Shown here: piece by piece, positions 41,208 through 49,868 of the stretch
How positions within the stretch are numbered: the stretch's first letter is position 1
Layout: each line of letters starts with the position of its first letter
DNA from: Actinoplanes palleronii
Lineage (GTDB): Bacteria > Actinomycetota > Actinomycetes > Mycobacteriales > Micromonosporaceae
DNA length: 64,000 nucleotides
NCBI RefSeq assembly: GCF_016862315.1
Contig: NZ_BOMS01000134.1
Span: forward strand, 1 to 64,000
Direction: 5' to 3'
The notes under the pieces: model-generated
What the model was told of the DNA's origin: nothing
Seen by the model: the letters and a program-made list of their open reading frames with translations, nothing else
The model's database searches: none
Position numbers and translations under genes: made by a program

Positions 41208-43487
41208 ATGGCACAACCAGGGGCTCGTCTTGCGCGGCTGTTGACGGTGGCCGTGTGGGGATCGGGCGCCCTGCTCGGTGTGATCGTGGTGCCGGGTGTG
41301 ACCGGCTGGGGCACCGACCTCCAGGTGCGGACGATGAACGACCTGGTGTTCGCGCCGGTCACGCTGATGACCGCGGCGCTGGGCCTGAGGCTGGTGCTGA
41401 AGGGCGGCCTGCAGCCGAGCGAGCGCCGGGCCTGGCTCGTGCTGGAAGTGGCGTTCCTCCTGCAGGGCGTCGCCCGGATGACGTCGCTGGTCCGGGACTT
41501 CCTGCCGGGTATGCCGCCCTACCCGTCCGTTTCTGACTACCTGTACGTGCTGGCGATCCCGTTCCTGGTGGCCGGGCTGGTGCTGCTGCCCGCCGCGCGC
41601 CGTAACCGGGCCGAGCGGGTCAAGCTGCTGATCGACTCGCTGATCATCGTGGCCGGCGCGTGCATGGCGCTGTGGTACCTGGAGATCGGGCCGATCCTGC
41701 AGACCCCGGGCGCCGATCCCGTGGTGATCGCGTTCTCGGCCACGGTGCCGGTCCTCGACCTGCTGGTGCTCTTCGCGCTGGTCACCCTGCTGCTGCGCCG
41801 CCCGAAGGCCGGGGTCGCGGTGGGACTGCTCGGCGCGGCGATGACGGTGAACGTGGTCGCCGACAGCACGTACACCATCGCGTACGTACAGTTCGGGGTG
41901 TACTTCCAGCCCGGCAGCTGGCCGTTCCTGCTGTGGGCGGCCGGTGCCTTCCTCGCGTTGCTCGCCGTGCACCATCGGCTGCGCCAGGACGGTGCGACCT
42001 CCGGTGAGCGGCGCAGTCGCGGTCGTTTCGGCTGGCTTCCGTACGGTGCGGTGGTGCTCGCCTACGCGCTGATCGCCTTCGTCGCGCGGGACCAGTCGAT
42101 GTACCCGCTCGGCGGCATGATCCTCGGCGGCATCGTGATCACCAGCCTGGTGATCGTCCGGCAGATGTTCGCGCAGCGGGAGAACCGTCGCCTGGCCGTC
42201 ACCGACCCGCTCACCGGGCTGTCCAACCGTGCCCTGATCGCCGAGCTGCTCAGCGAGATGCTCCGTCAGCCGCACCGCGACGACCGGCACAGCGCCGTGC
42301 TGCTGATCGACCTCGACCGCTTCAAGCCGATCAACGACGCGTACGGGCACGAGGCCGGTGACGCCGTGCTCAAAGCGGTCGCGGCGGCGCTGCGCGCGGT
42401 GATCCGGACCGGGGACACCGCGGGGCGGCTCGGCGGTGACGAGTTCGCCGTGCTGCTGCCCGGGATGCCGAGCCGGGAGGTCGCCGAGAGCATCGCGCAG
42501 CGGCTGGTCGAAGCCCTGCGCACGCCGGTGATCTTCGGCGATCTGCTGCTGGGCGTCGAGGCCAGCATCGGTGTCGCGTTCCTCGACGAGACCACCGCCG
42601 ACACCGCGCAGCTGATCGCCCACGCCGACGCCGCCATGTACGCGGTCAAGCGCGCAGGCCGCGGCCACTACCGCGTCTACACCCCGGAGCTGGACACCCG
42701 CGCGCGCGACGCCGAGCTGCGCGACGCGGTGGAGAACGGCGAACTCGTCCTGCACTTCCAGCCGGTGGTCAACCTGGTCGGCGGCGACGGCATCGCGGTC
42801 GAGGCGCTGGTGCGCTGGAACCATCCGGTCCGGGGCCTGCAGATGCCGGGCGCCTTCATCGAACTGGCCGAGGAGACCGGCGCGATCATCCCGATCGGCG
42901 AGTGGGTGCTGCGCGAGGCGTGCCGGCAGGCCGTCGGCTGGTCCACCCCGACCGGCGAGAAGGTGTGGCTGAGCGTCAACGTCTCGGCCCGCCAGGTCAC
43001 CCAGGCCGGCCTGGTCGACACGATCCGCGAGGTGCTGGCCGAGACCGGGTTCCCGGCCGACCGGCTCGTGCTGGAACTGACCGAGAGCGTGATCCTGCAG
43101 CCCGACGAGCAGACCGTGGCACGGCTGAGCACGCTGCGCGAGATGGGCATCGGCATCTCGGTCGACGACTTCGGCACCGGGTACGCGGCGCTGAGCTACC
43201 TGCGCACCCTGCCGGTCAGCATCCTGAAGATCGACCGCTCGTTCGTCGACGGCATCGACACCGACCCGGACACCTACGCGGTGGCCGAGGCGCTGGTCCG
43301 GCTGGCCCGCGCGTACCGGCTGCACGTGGTGGCCGAGGGCATCGAGACCGCGGAGCAGGCCCGGTGCATGGCCGAGATGGGCTGCACCTACGGCCAGGGT
43401 TATCACTTCGCCCGCCCGATGTCCGGCCCGGCCCTGGCCGACCTGCTCGCCTCCGGCGGCGTCGGCAGTCAGATGGTCGCCCGCTGA
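41208..43487 (+). CDS. Membrane GGDEF-EAL c-di-GMP turnover protein
   Basis: This 759-residue protein has about ten membrane helices in the first 325 residues. The GGDEF domain (about 330-490) has DPLTGLSNRALI, LIDLDRFKPINDAYGHEAGD and an intact RLGGDEFAVLLPG. The EAL domain (about 510-755) has an intact VEALVRW, NVSARQVTQ, LTESVI, DDFGTGYAAL, KIDRSFVDG, AEGIETAEQ and GYHFARP. Both domains look competent. The ATG at 41208 follows TGGAGGC closely, with an unusually short spacing; a TTG at 41190 is the alternative. It is the second such protein in the window. It converges on the flavoprotein gene, with a palindromic element between them. Confidence 0.9.
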   Translation: MAQPGARLARLLTVAVWGSGALLGVIVVPGVTGWGTDLQVRTMNDLVFAPVTLMTAALGLRLVLKGGLQPSERRAWLVLEVAFLLQGVARMTSLVRDFLPGMPPYPSVSDYLYVLAIPFLVAGLVLLPAARRNRAERVKLLIDSLIIVAGACMALWYLEIGPILQTPGADPVVIAFSATVPVLDLLVLFALVTLLLRRPKAGVAVGLLGAAMTVNVVADSTYTIAYVQFGVYFQPGSWPFLLWAAGAFLALLAVHHRLRQDGATSGERRSRGRFGWLPYGAVVLAYALIAFVARDQSMYPLGGMILGGIVITSLVIVRQMFAQRENRRLAVTDPLTGLSNRALIAELLSEMLRQPHRDDRHSAVLLIDLDRFKPINDAYGHEAGDAVLKAVAAALRAVIRTGDTAGRLGGDEFAVLLPGMPSREVAESIAQRLVEALRTPVIFGDLLLGVEASIGVAFLDETTADTAQLIAHADAAMYAVKRAGRGHYRVYTPELDTRARDAELRDAVENGELVLHFQPVVNLVGGDGIAVEALVRWNHPVRGLQMPGAFIELAEETGAIIPIGEWVLREACRQAVGWSTPTGEKVWLSVNVSARQVTQAGLVDTIREVLAETGFPADRLVLELTESVILQPDEQTVARLSTLREMGIGISVDDFGTGYAALSYLRTLPVSILKIDRSFVDGIDTDPDTYAVAEALVRLARAYRLHVVAEGIETAEQARCMAEMGCTYGQGYHFARPMSGPALADLLASGGVGSQMVAR

Positions 43488-43495
43488 CCGGTATT

Positions 43496-43550
43496 CGGCT
43501 GGCTTCCCGGGGTGTCTCCGCGCCCGCGAGACACCCCGGGAAGCCAGCCG
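43496..43550. repeat. Palindromic element copy 4 (perfect stem)
   Basis: Left arm 43496-43518 and right arm 43528-43550 pair over all 23 bases around a nine-base loop. The variable quartet is CTTC/GAAG and the core is CCGGGGTGTCTC/GAGACACCCCGG. It begins nine bases after the GGDEF-EAL stop and ends four bases before the stop of the convergent flavoprotein gene, a bidirectional terminator position. Confidence 0.92.
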
Positions 43551-43553
43551 GGG

Positions 43554-44606
43554 TCAGGACGGGAGCAGGGCGGTGCCGAGGTTCTCGGCGGCGAGGTAGG
43601 GGTTGAGGTGGGGGTGGCGGGAGCCCACCGCGACGTCGCGCCAGTAGCGCTGCAGCGGGTTGCCGGCCGCGAAGCCGCTCGCGCCGTGCAGGTCGAGCAT
43701 CAGGTCCACCGCTGACCGGCAGTCGCGGGCCGCGGAGGCCATGTCCATGGCGAGCCGGGCCGGTTCGGGCGACGCGGCGTCGACGGTCTCCGCCGCCCGG
43801 GCCACCGCGAGCATGGTGCTCCGGGCGCGGTCGACGAGGTGGGTCGCGTCGGCCAGCCACTGGCGGGCGCCGGGGGAGTCGCCCATCCGTGCGTACCCGG
43901 TCATGAACGGTTTCCGGTCCGAGGCGAACATCGCGGTGACCACGTCGAGCGCACCGGTCGCGGCGCCGACCACCGGGCCCAGGACGGTGAGCGCGTAGAG
44001 CAGTCGCTGTGCCGCCGCCGGCGGGGTGGCCGGTGCCACCCGCTCGGCCGGGACCAGCAGGTCCGTCGCGACCAGGGTGTGGCTGCCGGTGCCGCGCATG
44101 CCGGCCATCCGCCACGTCCGGTCGACGGTCAGATCCGCGACCGGGACCAGCATCAGCGAGTACGCGCCGTCGACCATCAGGGCCAGGCCCGCCCACGCGG
44201 CGTCCTCGCAGCCCGAGACGTTCGGCCAGCGTCCGGTGACCCGGACCCCCTCGGCGACGCGCTCGCCTCGACCGGCCGGGACACCGGAGCCGCAGGCCAC
44301 CGCGTCCGGGTCGGCGTGGAACTCGGCAAGAACGGCGTCGGGGAAGGAGGCCGCCGTAAACGTCTTGCTGGTCGCGCAGGTGCCGGCGATCCAGGCCGTG
44401 GACGGACACGCCCGGGCCAGTGCGGCCAGGTGCACGGCGAGAGCTTCCGGGTTCGACTCGGCTCCGCCGTACAACATCGGGGTGCGCAATGCGAAAGCAC
44501 CAGCGGCGCCGGCGGCCTTCAAGCTCTCCGGTGCGAGGCGTTCCTGGTTCTCGGTCTGTTCCGCGTTGTCGCGGAGGATTCGGTACGTGGTGTCGGTGCT
44601 CGTCAC
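43554..44606 (-). CDS. Acyl-CoA dehydrogenase-like flavoprotein (group D monooxygenase type)
   Basis: This 350-residue protein has the acyl-CoA dehydrogenase-type fold. An N-terminal helical part (LKAAGAAGAFALRTPMLYGG) is followed by a beta region with MAGMRGTGSHTLVATDLLVPAERV and a C-terminal helical bundle ending DLHGASGFAAGNPLQRYWRDVAVGSRHPHLNPYLAAENLG. This pattern fits flavin-dependent hydroxylases such as HsaA and related monooxygenases better than true acyl-CoA dehydrogenases. A flavin reductase partner is not present nearby. It is divergent from an AraC regulator whose start lies 86 bases away. Confidence 0.8.
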   Translation of the reverse strand: MTSTDTTYRILRDNAEQTENQERLAPESLKAAGAAGAFALRTPMLYGGAESNPEALAVHLAALARACPSTAWIAGTCATSKTFTAASFPDAVLAEFHADPDAVACGSGVPAGRGERVAEGVRVTGRWPNVSGCEDAAWAGLALMVDGAYSLMLVPVADLTVDRTWRMAGMRGTGSHTLVATDLLVPAERVAPATPPAAAQRLLYALTVLGPVVGAATGALDVVTAMFASDRKPFMTGYARMGDSPGARQWLADATHLVDRARSTMLAVARAAETVDAASPEPARLAMDMASAARDCRSAVDLMLDLHGASGFAAGNPLQRYWRDVAVGSRHPHLNPYLAAENLGTALLPS

Positions 44607-44692
44607 GGGAGAAAGTGCACCATCGGCGCGGGTGCCGCGACCATGCGTGCGCGGCCCGGGTCCATACGCGGATGTGCGGCTACCATCGCGCG

Positions 44693-45574
44693 GTGGACAT
44701 GATCAGCGAGGTGATCGGCAGCGTCCGGGCCGGGAACGTCGGCGCTCGCCCGGTCCACGCGTCCGGGGCGTGGGGGATGCGGTACGACGCGTTCGCCGGC
44801 AGCGGCTTCCACATCCTGACGCGCGGGGACGCCTGGCTGATCACGCGGAACGAGGAGCCGGTCGCGCTCACCGCCGGTGACGTCGTGCTGAGCCCGTCCG
44901 GCGCGGCGCACGGGCTCAGCCACGCGCCGTGCGGATTCGGTGAGCTGCCGCCGGCGGTGATGGCCGTCGAGCCGCCCCCGGTCGAGCCGTCCGACGTGGA
45001 GTTCCTCTGCGGGGCGTACCGGTTGGACCGGGGCCGGGCGCACCACTACCTGCGGGCGATGCCCGACGTGGTCGCGGTGTCACCGGACTACGACCGGCAT
45101 CCGGAGCTGCGCTCGCTGATCGGCCTGCTCGGCGCGGACACCGCCGCTGACCGGCCCGGCACCCGGGCGACCCGGTCGGCGCTGCTCGACCTGCTGCTGG
45201 TGCACGTGCTGCGGCTGTGGCTGGAGGACGAGGGCGGGGTGACCTGGCCGGCGCTCGACGATCCGGTGGTGTCGCCGGTGCTGCGGGAGATGCACGCCAG
45301 CCCGGAGAAACCGTGGACGGTGCAGCGGCTCAGTGCGAGCAGCGGGCTGTCGCGGACCGCGTTCACCCGGCGGTTCACCGCTGTGGTGGGTGAACCGCCG
45401 ATGACGTATCTGATGAACTGGCGGCTGGACCGCGGGGCGCGGTTGCTGCGGGAGACGTCGTCGCCGCTGGCGACGATCGCCCGGCAGGTGGGCTATGCGA
45501 CGGAGTTCGCGTTCGCCGGTGCCTTCCGGCGGGAGTACGGGGTGTCGCCCGGCCGGTTCCGCAAGTCGGTGTAG
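44693..45574 (+). CDS. AraC family regulator with cupin N-terminus
   Basis: This 293-residue AraC regulator has an N-terminal cupin domain (about 1-130; MDMISEVIGSVRAGNV, LTAGDVVLSPSGAAHGL). The C-terminal double helix-turn-helix (about 195-290) reads WTVQRLSASSGLSRTAFTRRF and LATIARQVGYATEFAFAGAFRREYGVSPGRFR. I use GTG 44693, because the related AraC gene near 60 kb begins MDLLSDVIGVMRVG. It is divergent from the flavoprotein gene and probably regulates it. Confidence 0.9.
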   Translation: MDMISEVIGSVRAGNVGARPVHASGAWGMRYDAFAGSGFHILTRGDAWLITRNEEPVALTAGDVVLSPSGAAHGLSHAPCGFGELPPAVMAVEPPPVEPSDVEFLCGAYRLDRGRAHHYLRAMPDVVAVSPDYDRHPELRSLIGLLGADTAADRPGTRATRSALLDLLLVHVLRLWLEDEGGVTWPALDDPVVSPVLREMHASPEKPWTVQRLSASSGLSRTAFTRRFTAVVGEPPMTYLMNWRLDRGARLLRETSSPLATIARQVGYATEFAFAGAFRREYGVSPGRFRKSV

Positions 45575-45635
45575 TCGGCTGGTTTTCAGGGGTGTCTCGG
45601 GATGGCTGAGACACCCCTGAAAACCAGCCGACTAC
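45571..45635. repeat. Palindromic element copy 5 (30-bp stem)
   Basis: Left arm 45571-45600 and right arm 45606-45635 pair over 29 of 30 bases around a five-base loop. It is the longest copy, with variable quartet TTTT/AAAA and core CAGGGGTGTCTC/GAGACACCCCTG. The left arm includes the AraC stop codon and the right arm ends 12 bases before the stop of the convergent permease gene, so it can serve both transcripts. Confidence 0.93.
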
Positions 45636-45646
45636 CTGACGCCGGA

Positions 45647-47737
45647 TCAGGTTCGGGAGCGGCGTAGCAGCCAGACGAAATACGGCGCGCCGATCAGGGC
45701 CATCATCAGGCCGGCCGGGATCTGCGCCGGCGCGATGATCGTGCGGCCCAGCGTGTCGGCGGTGCAGACCAGCAGGCCCCCGAGCAGCATGGCGACCGGG
45801 ATGATCCGCCCGTGCCGGACGCCGACCAGGCTGCGGGCCAGGTGCGGTGCGACCAGACCGACGAAGCCGACCACCCCGATCGCGATCACGCTCACCGCCG
45901 CGGCGACCGCCGCGACCGTCAGCAGGGTCAGGCGTGCGCCCTCCCGGCGTACCCCGAAGATCCGCGGGGTGTCCTCGTCGATGGCCAGCAGGTCGAGCTG
46001 GCGGCGCATGCCCAGCGCCGCCGGGATCGCGACCAGCAGCACCAGCGCGACCGGCAGCACGTCGGCGAAGGTGCGGCCGTACGTGGTGCCGGAGAGCCAG
46101 GTCAGGATCCGCGGGGTGTCCCACGGGTCGGCGCGCAGCAGCAGGAACGTGCTGACGTTGCTGAGCGCGTACCCGCAGCCGATGCCGATCAGCAGGAACC
46201 GGTCCGGGAGCAGTCCGCCGCGCCACGCCAGCACGGTGATCAGCGCGAACGTGGCCAGACCCATCACGACGGCCAGGACGATCAGCGTGGGACGGCCGCC
46301 GGACAGCGCCGAGGTCACCACGATCACCGCGCCCAGCCCGGCGCCCGCGGTGATGCCGAGCACGCCCGGCTCCGCGAGGGGGTTGCGGACCGTGCCCTGC
46401 ACCAGCGTGCCGGCCAGGGCGAGGGCCGCACCGGCGACGACGGCCGCGGCGACCCGCGGGGCCCGGTCGTCGAGCGCCCGGCCGATCAGGTCCGGCGCGG
46501 TGCCCTGCAGCCACAGCACGATGTCGCCGGTGCGCAGCCACAGGCTGCCGGCCAGCAGACCGGCCACCGTGGCGACGGCCAGCAGCGCGGCCACCACGAT
46601 CAGCACGGTGGTGAACCGGCGGCGGGAGCGGACCGCGACGTACGCCCGGGGCGCCTCGCGCGCGGCGCCGGCGTCGCGCAGCCGCAGCGCCAGGATCACG
46701 ATCACCACGGCGCCGAGCAGCGCGGTCGGGATGCCGGTGGGGATCGAGGCGGCCGCCTGCGCGCCGAGGATCGCCCGCAGCACCGCGTCCGCGAGGATGA
46801 CCAGCAGTGCCCCGGCCAGTCCGCAGGCCGGGATCAGGAAGCGGTGCCGGGCCAGGGCGCCGATCCGGTGGGCGGCCAGGCGTACCGCGACCGGCGCCGC
46901 GAGCCCGACGAACGCGATCGGCCCGGCGAGCGTCACCGAGATGCTGGTCAGCAGCACGGCGCAGAGCACCGCGACGACCCGGGTCGAGCGGACCGGCACA
47001 CCGAGCGAGGCGGCCGCGTCGTCGCCGAGGCCGAGCACGTCGAGGCGGGTGGCCAGCAGCAGGGCGGCGCCGAGCGCGACCACGATGACCGGGGCGGCGC
47101 GCAGGGCGGCGTCGATGTTCAGTTGGGCGAGCGAGCCGCTGCCCCAGGCGTACAGGCCGGTGGTGCTCTCCTTGAACAGGATCAGCAGCATCGCGGTGGC
47201 CGCGTCGAGCGCCATCGCGACCGCCGAACCGGCCAGGATCAGCCGGGTCGAGCCGATGCCCGAGGCGGTGCCGACCAGCCCGAGCACCAGGCCCGCGGCG
47301 AGCAGGCCACCGGCGCAGGCCACCGCGCCGGACGCCCAGAGCGGCACGGCGAGGCCGAACGCGGCGACCGCGCACAGCGCGAAGTAGGACCCGGCGGTGA
47401 CGGCGAGGGTGTCCGGCGCGGCCAGCGCGTTGCGGGTGACCGACTGCAGCAGGGCCCCGGCAGCGCCGAGCGCCACCCCGACCGCGACCCCGGCCAGCAC
47501 CCGCGGCAGCCGCGAGCCGGTCAGCACGTCCGCGACCGGTACGCCACCGACCTGCTCACGCGCCCCGAGCAGGTAACGCACCAGGTCGGTGAAGCCGATG
47601 CCGGAGGTGCCCTGGGTGATGTGCCACAGCCCGGCCACCACGACCGCGACGAGCAGGACGGCCAGCACGGCCGCCCCGCTCATCCCGCGACCGAGTCCCA
47701 GGCCGGGCAGTGCCGGCCGTACCCGGGTGTCGCTCAC
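45647..47737 (-). CDS. Fused two-domain iron-siderophore ABC permease (FhuB-like)
   Basis: This 696-residue permease holds two FecCD/BtuC-type permease units in one chain, as in FhuB. The first runs to about residue 340. The second begins near RRFTTVLIVVAALLAV. Each carries the family elements, such as RLPRVLAGVAVGVALGAAGALLQSVTRNALA and then PRVAAAVVAGAALALAGTLVQGTVRNPLAEPGVLGITAGA. Cytoplasmic loops LAGPIAFVGLAAP and VVGFVGLVAPHLAR contact the ATPase. The GTG start overlaps the stop of the binding protein (GTGA), so they are coupled. Substrate: an Fe(III)-siderophore, inferred from family and the iron-box-like site upstream. Confidence 0.9.
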   Translation of the reverse strand: MSDTRVRPALPGLGLGRGMSGAAVLAVLLVAVVVAGLWHITQGTSGIGFTDLVRYLLGAREQVGGVPVADVLTGSRLPRVLAGVAVGVALGAAGALLQSVTRNALAAPDTLAVTAGSYFALCAVAAFGLAVPLWASGAVACAGGLLAAGLVLGLVGTASGIGSTRLILAGSAVAMALDAATAMLLILFKESTTGLYAWGSGSLAQLNIDAALRAAPVIVVALGAALLLATRLDVLGLGDDAAASLGVPVRSTRVVAVLCAVLLTSISVTLAGPIAFVGLAAPVAVRLAAHRIGALARHRFLIPACGLAGALLVILADAVLRAILGAQAAASIPTGIPTALLGAVVIVILALRLRDAGAAREAPRAYVAVRSRRRFTTVLIVVAALLAVATVAGLLAGSLWLRTGDIVLWLQGTAPDLIGRALDDRAPRVAAAVVAGAALALAGTLVQGTVRNPLAEPGVLGITAGAGLGAVIVVTSALSGGRPTLIVLAVVMGLATFALITVLAWRGGLLPDRFLLIGIGCGYALSNVSTFLLLRADPWDTPRILTWLSGTTYGRTFADVLPVALVLLVAIPAALGMRRQLDLLAIDEDTPRIFGVRREGARLTLLTVAAVAAAVSVIAIGVVGFVGLVAPHLARSLVGVRHGRIIPVAMLLGGLLVCTADTLGRTIIAPAQIPAGLMMALIGAPYFVWLLRRSRT

Positions 47738-48795
47738 GCCGTGGTCAGGATCTTCACGTAGGCGTCGATGGCCTGCTCGTTGGAGAGCGGGCCGCCGGCG
47801 CCCCAGACACCCGCCGGGAACGCGTACGCACGGTTCTCCTTGACCGACGGCAGCGCCGACCAGATCGGGCTCTTGCGCAGTTCCTTGACGTAGCTGTCCG
47901 CGGTGTCGTCGTCGGAGTAGAACAGGGTGGCACTGCCGACGGCGGTGAGGCCCTCGATGTCGGTCTGCGCGAGACCGTACGCCGGGTCGACGCCGCCGCT
48001 GCCGTACGTCTTGTTGATCGCGTCGGTCCAGGCCGGTACCAGGCCGAGCTGCTCGCCGAGCTCGGTGAACAGCGCGCCCTTGCCGTACGGGCGGATGACG
48101 ACGTTGCCGCCCTCGATCCAGCCGTCGAAGAACAGGAAGTCCTTCGCGGTGACGTTCGCGGCCGCGACCGTGGTCTTCGCCTCGGCGAGGTGCGTGTCGA
48201 ACTGGCTCAGCACCTTCTCGGCGCGCTCGGTACGGCCGGTGGCCGTACCGATCATCGAGAAGACCTTCTTCATGTTCGCGATCTGGCCGGTGGCGTCGGC
48301 GCCCACGGTGGCCAGCACCGGCACGCCGCGCTTCTCCAGCTTGGTGATCAGCTCGTCGTCGGCCTTGAACGCCTCCACGATGATCAGATCGGGGTTCGTC
48401 GCGTAGAGCGCGTCGAGGTCGGGCTGGCCGCGCTCGCCGGTGTCGACGACGCCCGCGGGCAGCGTCTCGGCCTTGACGTAGGTGGCGTAGCCCTTGGCGT
48501 CGGCGACCGCGACCGGGTTGAGGCAGAGCGTGATCAGGTCCTCGGTCTGCTGCCACTCCAGCACGGCGACCCGCTGCGCCGGCTTGGCCAGCTCCACCGT
48601 GCGGCCGACGCCGTCGGTGATCGACACCGGGCCGGTCGCGGTCGTCGTGGTGTCGTTGGCGCAGGTCTGCGACGTGGGGGCGGCCGAGCCGGCGGCGGCG
48701 GGCTCGTCCACCTTCGTGGTGCCGCAGGCGCTGAGCGCCACGGCGACCGCGGCGAGGGCCGCCGTGGTGATCGCGAGGCGGTTGACAAGGATCAT
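47734..48795 (-). CDS. Siderophore ABC transporter substrate-binding lipoprotein
   Basis: This 353-residue lipoprotein has a signal peptide with the lipobox LSAC (Cys about residue 24) and a Ser/Thr/Ala-rich linker. The periplasmic-binding fold of FhuD/BtuF type begins ITDGVGRTVELAKPAQRVAVLEW; NPDLIIVEAF and VKENRAYAFPAGVWGAGGPLSNEQAIDAYV are typical. It binds the ferric-siderophore outside the membrane and docks on the fused permease. ATG 48795 overlaps the ATPase stop (ATGA), with AGGAG about 11 bases upstream. Confidence 0.9.
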   Translation of the reverse strand: MILVNRLAITTAALAAVAVALSACGTTKVDEPAAAGSAAPTSQTCANDTTTTATGPVSITDGVGRTVELAKPAQRVAVLEWQQTEDLITLCLNPVAVADAKGYATYVKAETLPAGVVDTGERGQPDLDALYATNPDLIIVEAFKADDELITKLEKRGVPVLATVGADATGQIANMKKVFSMIGTATGRTERAEKVLSQFDTHLAEAKTTVAAANVTAKDFLFFDGWIEGGNVVIRPYGKGALFTELGEQLGLVPAWTDAINKTYGSGGVDPAYGLAQTDIEGLTAVGSATLFYSDDDTADSYVKELRKSPIWSALPSVKENRAYAFPAGVWGAGGPLSNEQAIDAYVKILTTA

Positions 48796-49679
48796 CGGAC
48801 TTTTTCTCCTGGGTGGATCGGGGGCGCCGCGGGGGCGGCGTGACGGTTGCGGGCGGGATGCCGCCCGACGGGGTCGAGGCGCAGGCGCCCGGTGCGCGGG
48901 TCGACGTCGACGTCGACCCGCAGGTCGTAGACCTCGCTGAGGTGCTCGGCGGTGAGCACCGCGAGGGGGTCGCCGGCCGCGTGGATGCGCCCGGCGTGCA
49001 GCAGCACGAGCGTGTCCGCGACCCGGGCGGCGTGGTCGAGGTCGTGCAGCACGATGCCGACGGCGACGCCGTGCTCGTCGGCGAGGTCGCGGACCAGGTC
49101 GAGCGTCTCGATCTGGTAGCGCAGGTCCAGGTGGTTCGTCGGTTCGTCGAGCAGCACCACGCCGGTCTGCTGGGCCAGGCAGGCGGCCAGCCAGACGCGC
49201 TGCATCTCGCCGCCGGACAGCTCGCCGACCGGCCGCTGGGCCATCTCGGTCACGCCGGTGACCGCCATGGCCGCGGCGATCGCCTCCCGGTCGGCCGGGG
49301 ACGGGCCGGCGAAGCGCCGCCGGTGCGGGTGCCGGCCGAACGCGACGACCTCGCCGGCCGTCAGCCCGTGCGGGGCCTGGCGCGACTGGGAGAAGAGGGT
49401 GACCTCCCGCGCGAAGTCCCGGGCGCTCAGCAGCGACACCGCCCGGGCCGGCCGCCCGTCGCGGTGCTCGAGGGTCACCTCGCCGCCGTCCACCCGGTGC
49501 AGCCGGGCCAGCGCCCGCAGCAGCGTGGACTTGCCACTGCCGTTCGGCCCGATCAGCGCGGTCACCCGGCCGGGCGCCAGCTCCACCGAGACGCCGTGCA
49601 CCACGGCGGTCTTGCCGTACCGGAGCACGAGCTGGTCACCGCGGAGCACGGCCGCGGAGGGCGCAGGCGTCGTGGACAT
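48792..49679 (-). CDS. Iron-siderophore ABC transporter ATP-binding protein (FecE/FhuC type)
   Basis: A 295-residue ATPase with Walker A GPNGSGKST, Q-loop FSQSRQAPHGL, signature LSGGEMQRVWLA, Walker B VVLLDEPTNHLD and switch His in VLHDLDHAAR. It is the first gene of a three-gene overlapping operon with the binding protein and the fused permease. A 20-residue C-terminal tail is Arg/His/Pro-rich and variable in relatives. An iron-box-like site lies about 100 bases before the start, so iron repression is likely. Confidence 0.92.
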   Translation of the reverse strand: MSTTPAPSAAVLRGDQLVLRYGKTAVVHGVSVELAPGRVTALIGPNGSGKSTLLRALARLHRVDGGEVTLEHRDGRPARAVSLLSARDFAREVTLFSQSRQAPHGLTAGEVVAFGRHPHRRRFAGPSPADREAIAAAMAVTGVTEMAQRPVGELSGGEMQRVWLAACLAQQTGVVLLDEPTNHLDLRYQIETLDLVRDLADEHGVAVGIVLHDLDHAARVADTLVLLHAGRIHAAGDPLAVLTAEHLSEVYDLRVDVDVDPRTGRLRLDPVGRHPARNRHAAPAAPPIHPGEKVR

Positions 49680-49780
49680 CGAGCGGCTCCGAATTCGCAG
49701 GGCAGCAGGCGCGGCACGCCCGGTCGAGGCAGCCGTCGGCCTCGCTTGCGGCGTGACCGTGCTGGCCGGCCGGAGTGAGG

Positions 49781-49799
49781 TTAGGTTTGCCTTGCCTTA
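49781..49799. promoter_or_regulatory. Iron-box-like site before the siderophore ABC operon
   Basis: TTAGGTTTGCCTTGCCTTA matches the actinobacterial DtxR/IdeR consensus TTAGGTTAGGCTAACCTAA at 14 of 19 positions. It lies about 100 bases upstream of the ATPase start, between the AraC gene and the operon. This supports iron repression through a DmdR/IdeR-type regulator encoded elsewhere. Confidence 0.55.
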
Positions 49800-49868
49800 C
49801 GGAGGCTAGATGATCATCAGATTGTCGGCAATCCGGCCCTCAGGACAGGCGATACGGGATTCCGGACA

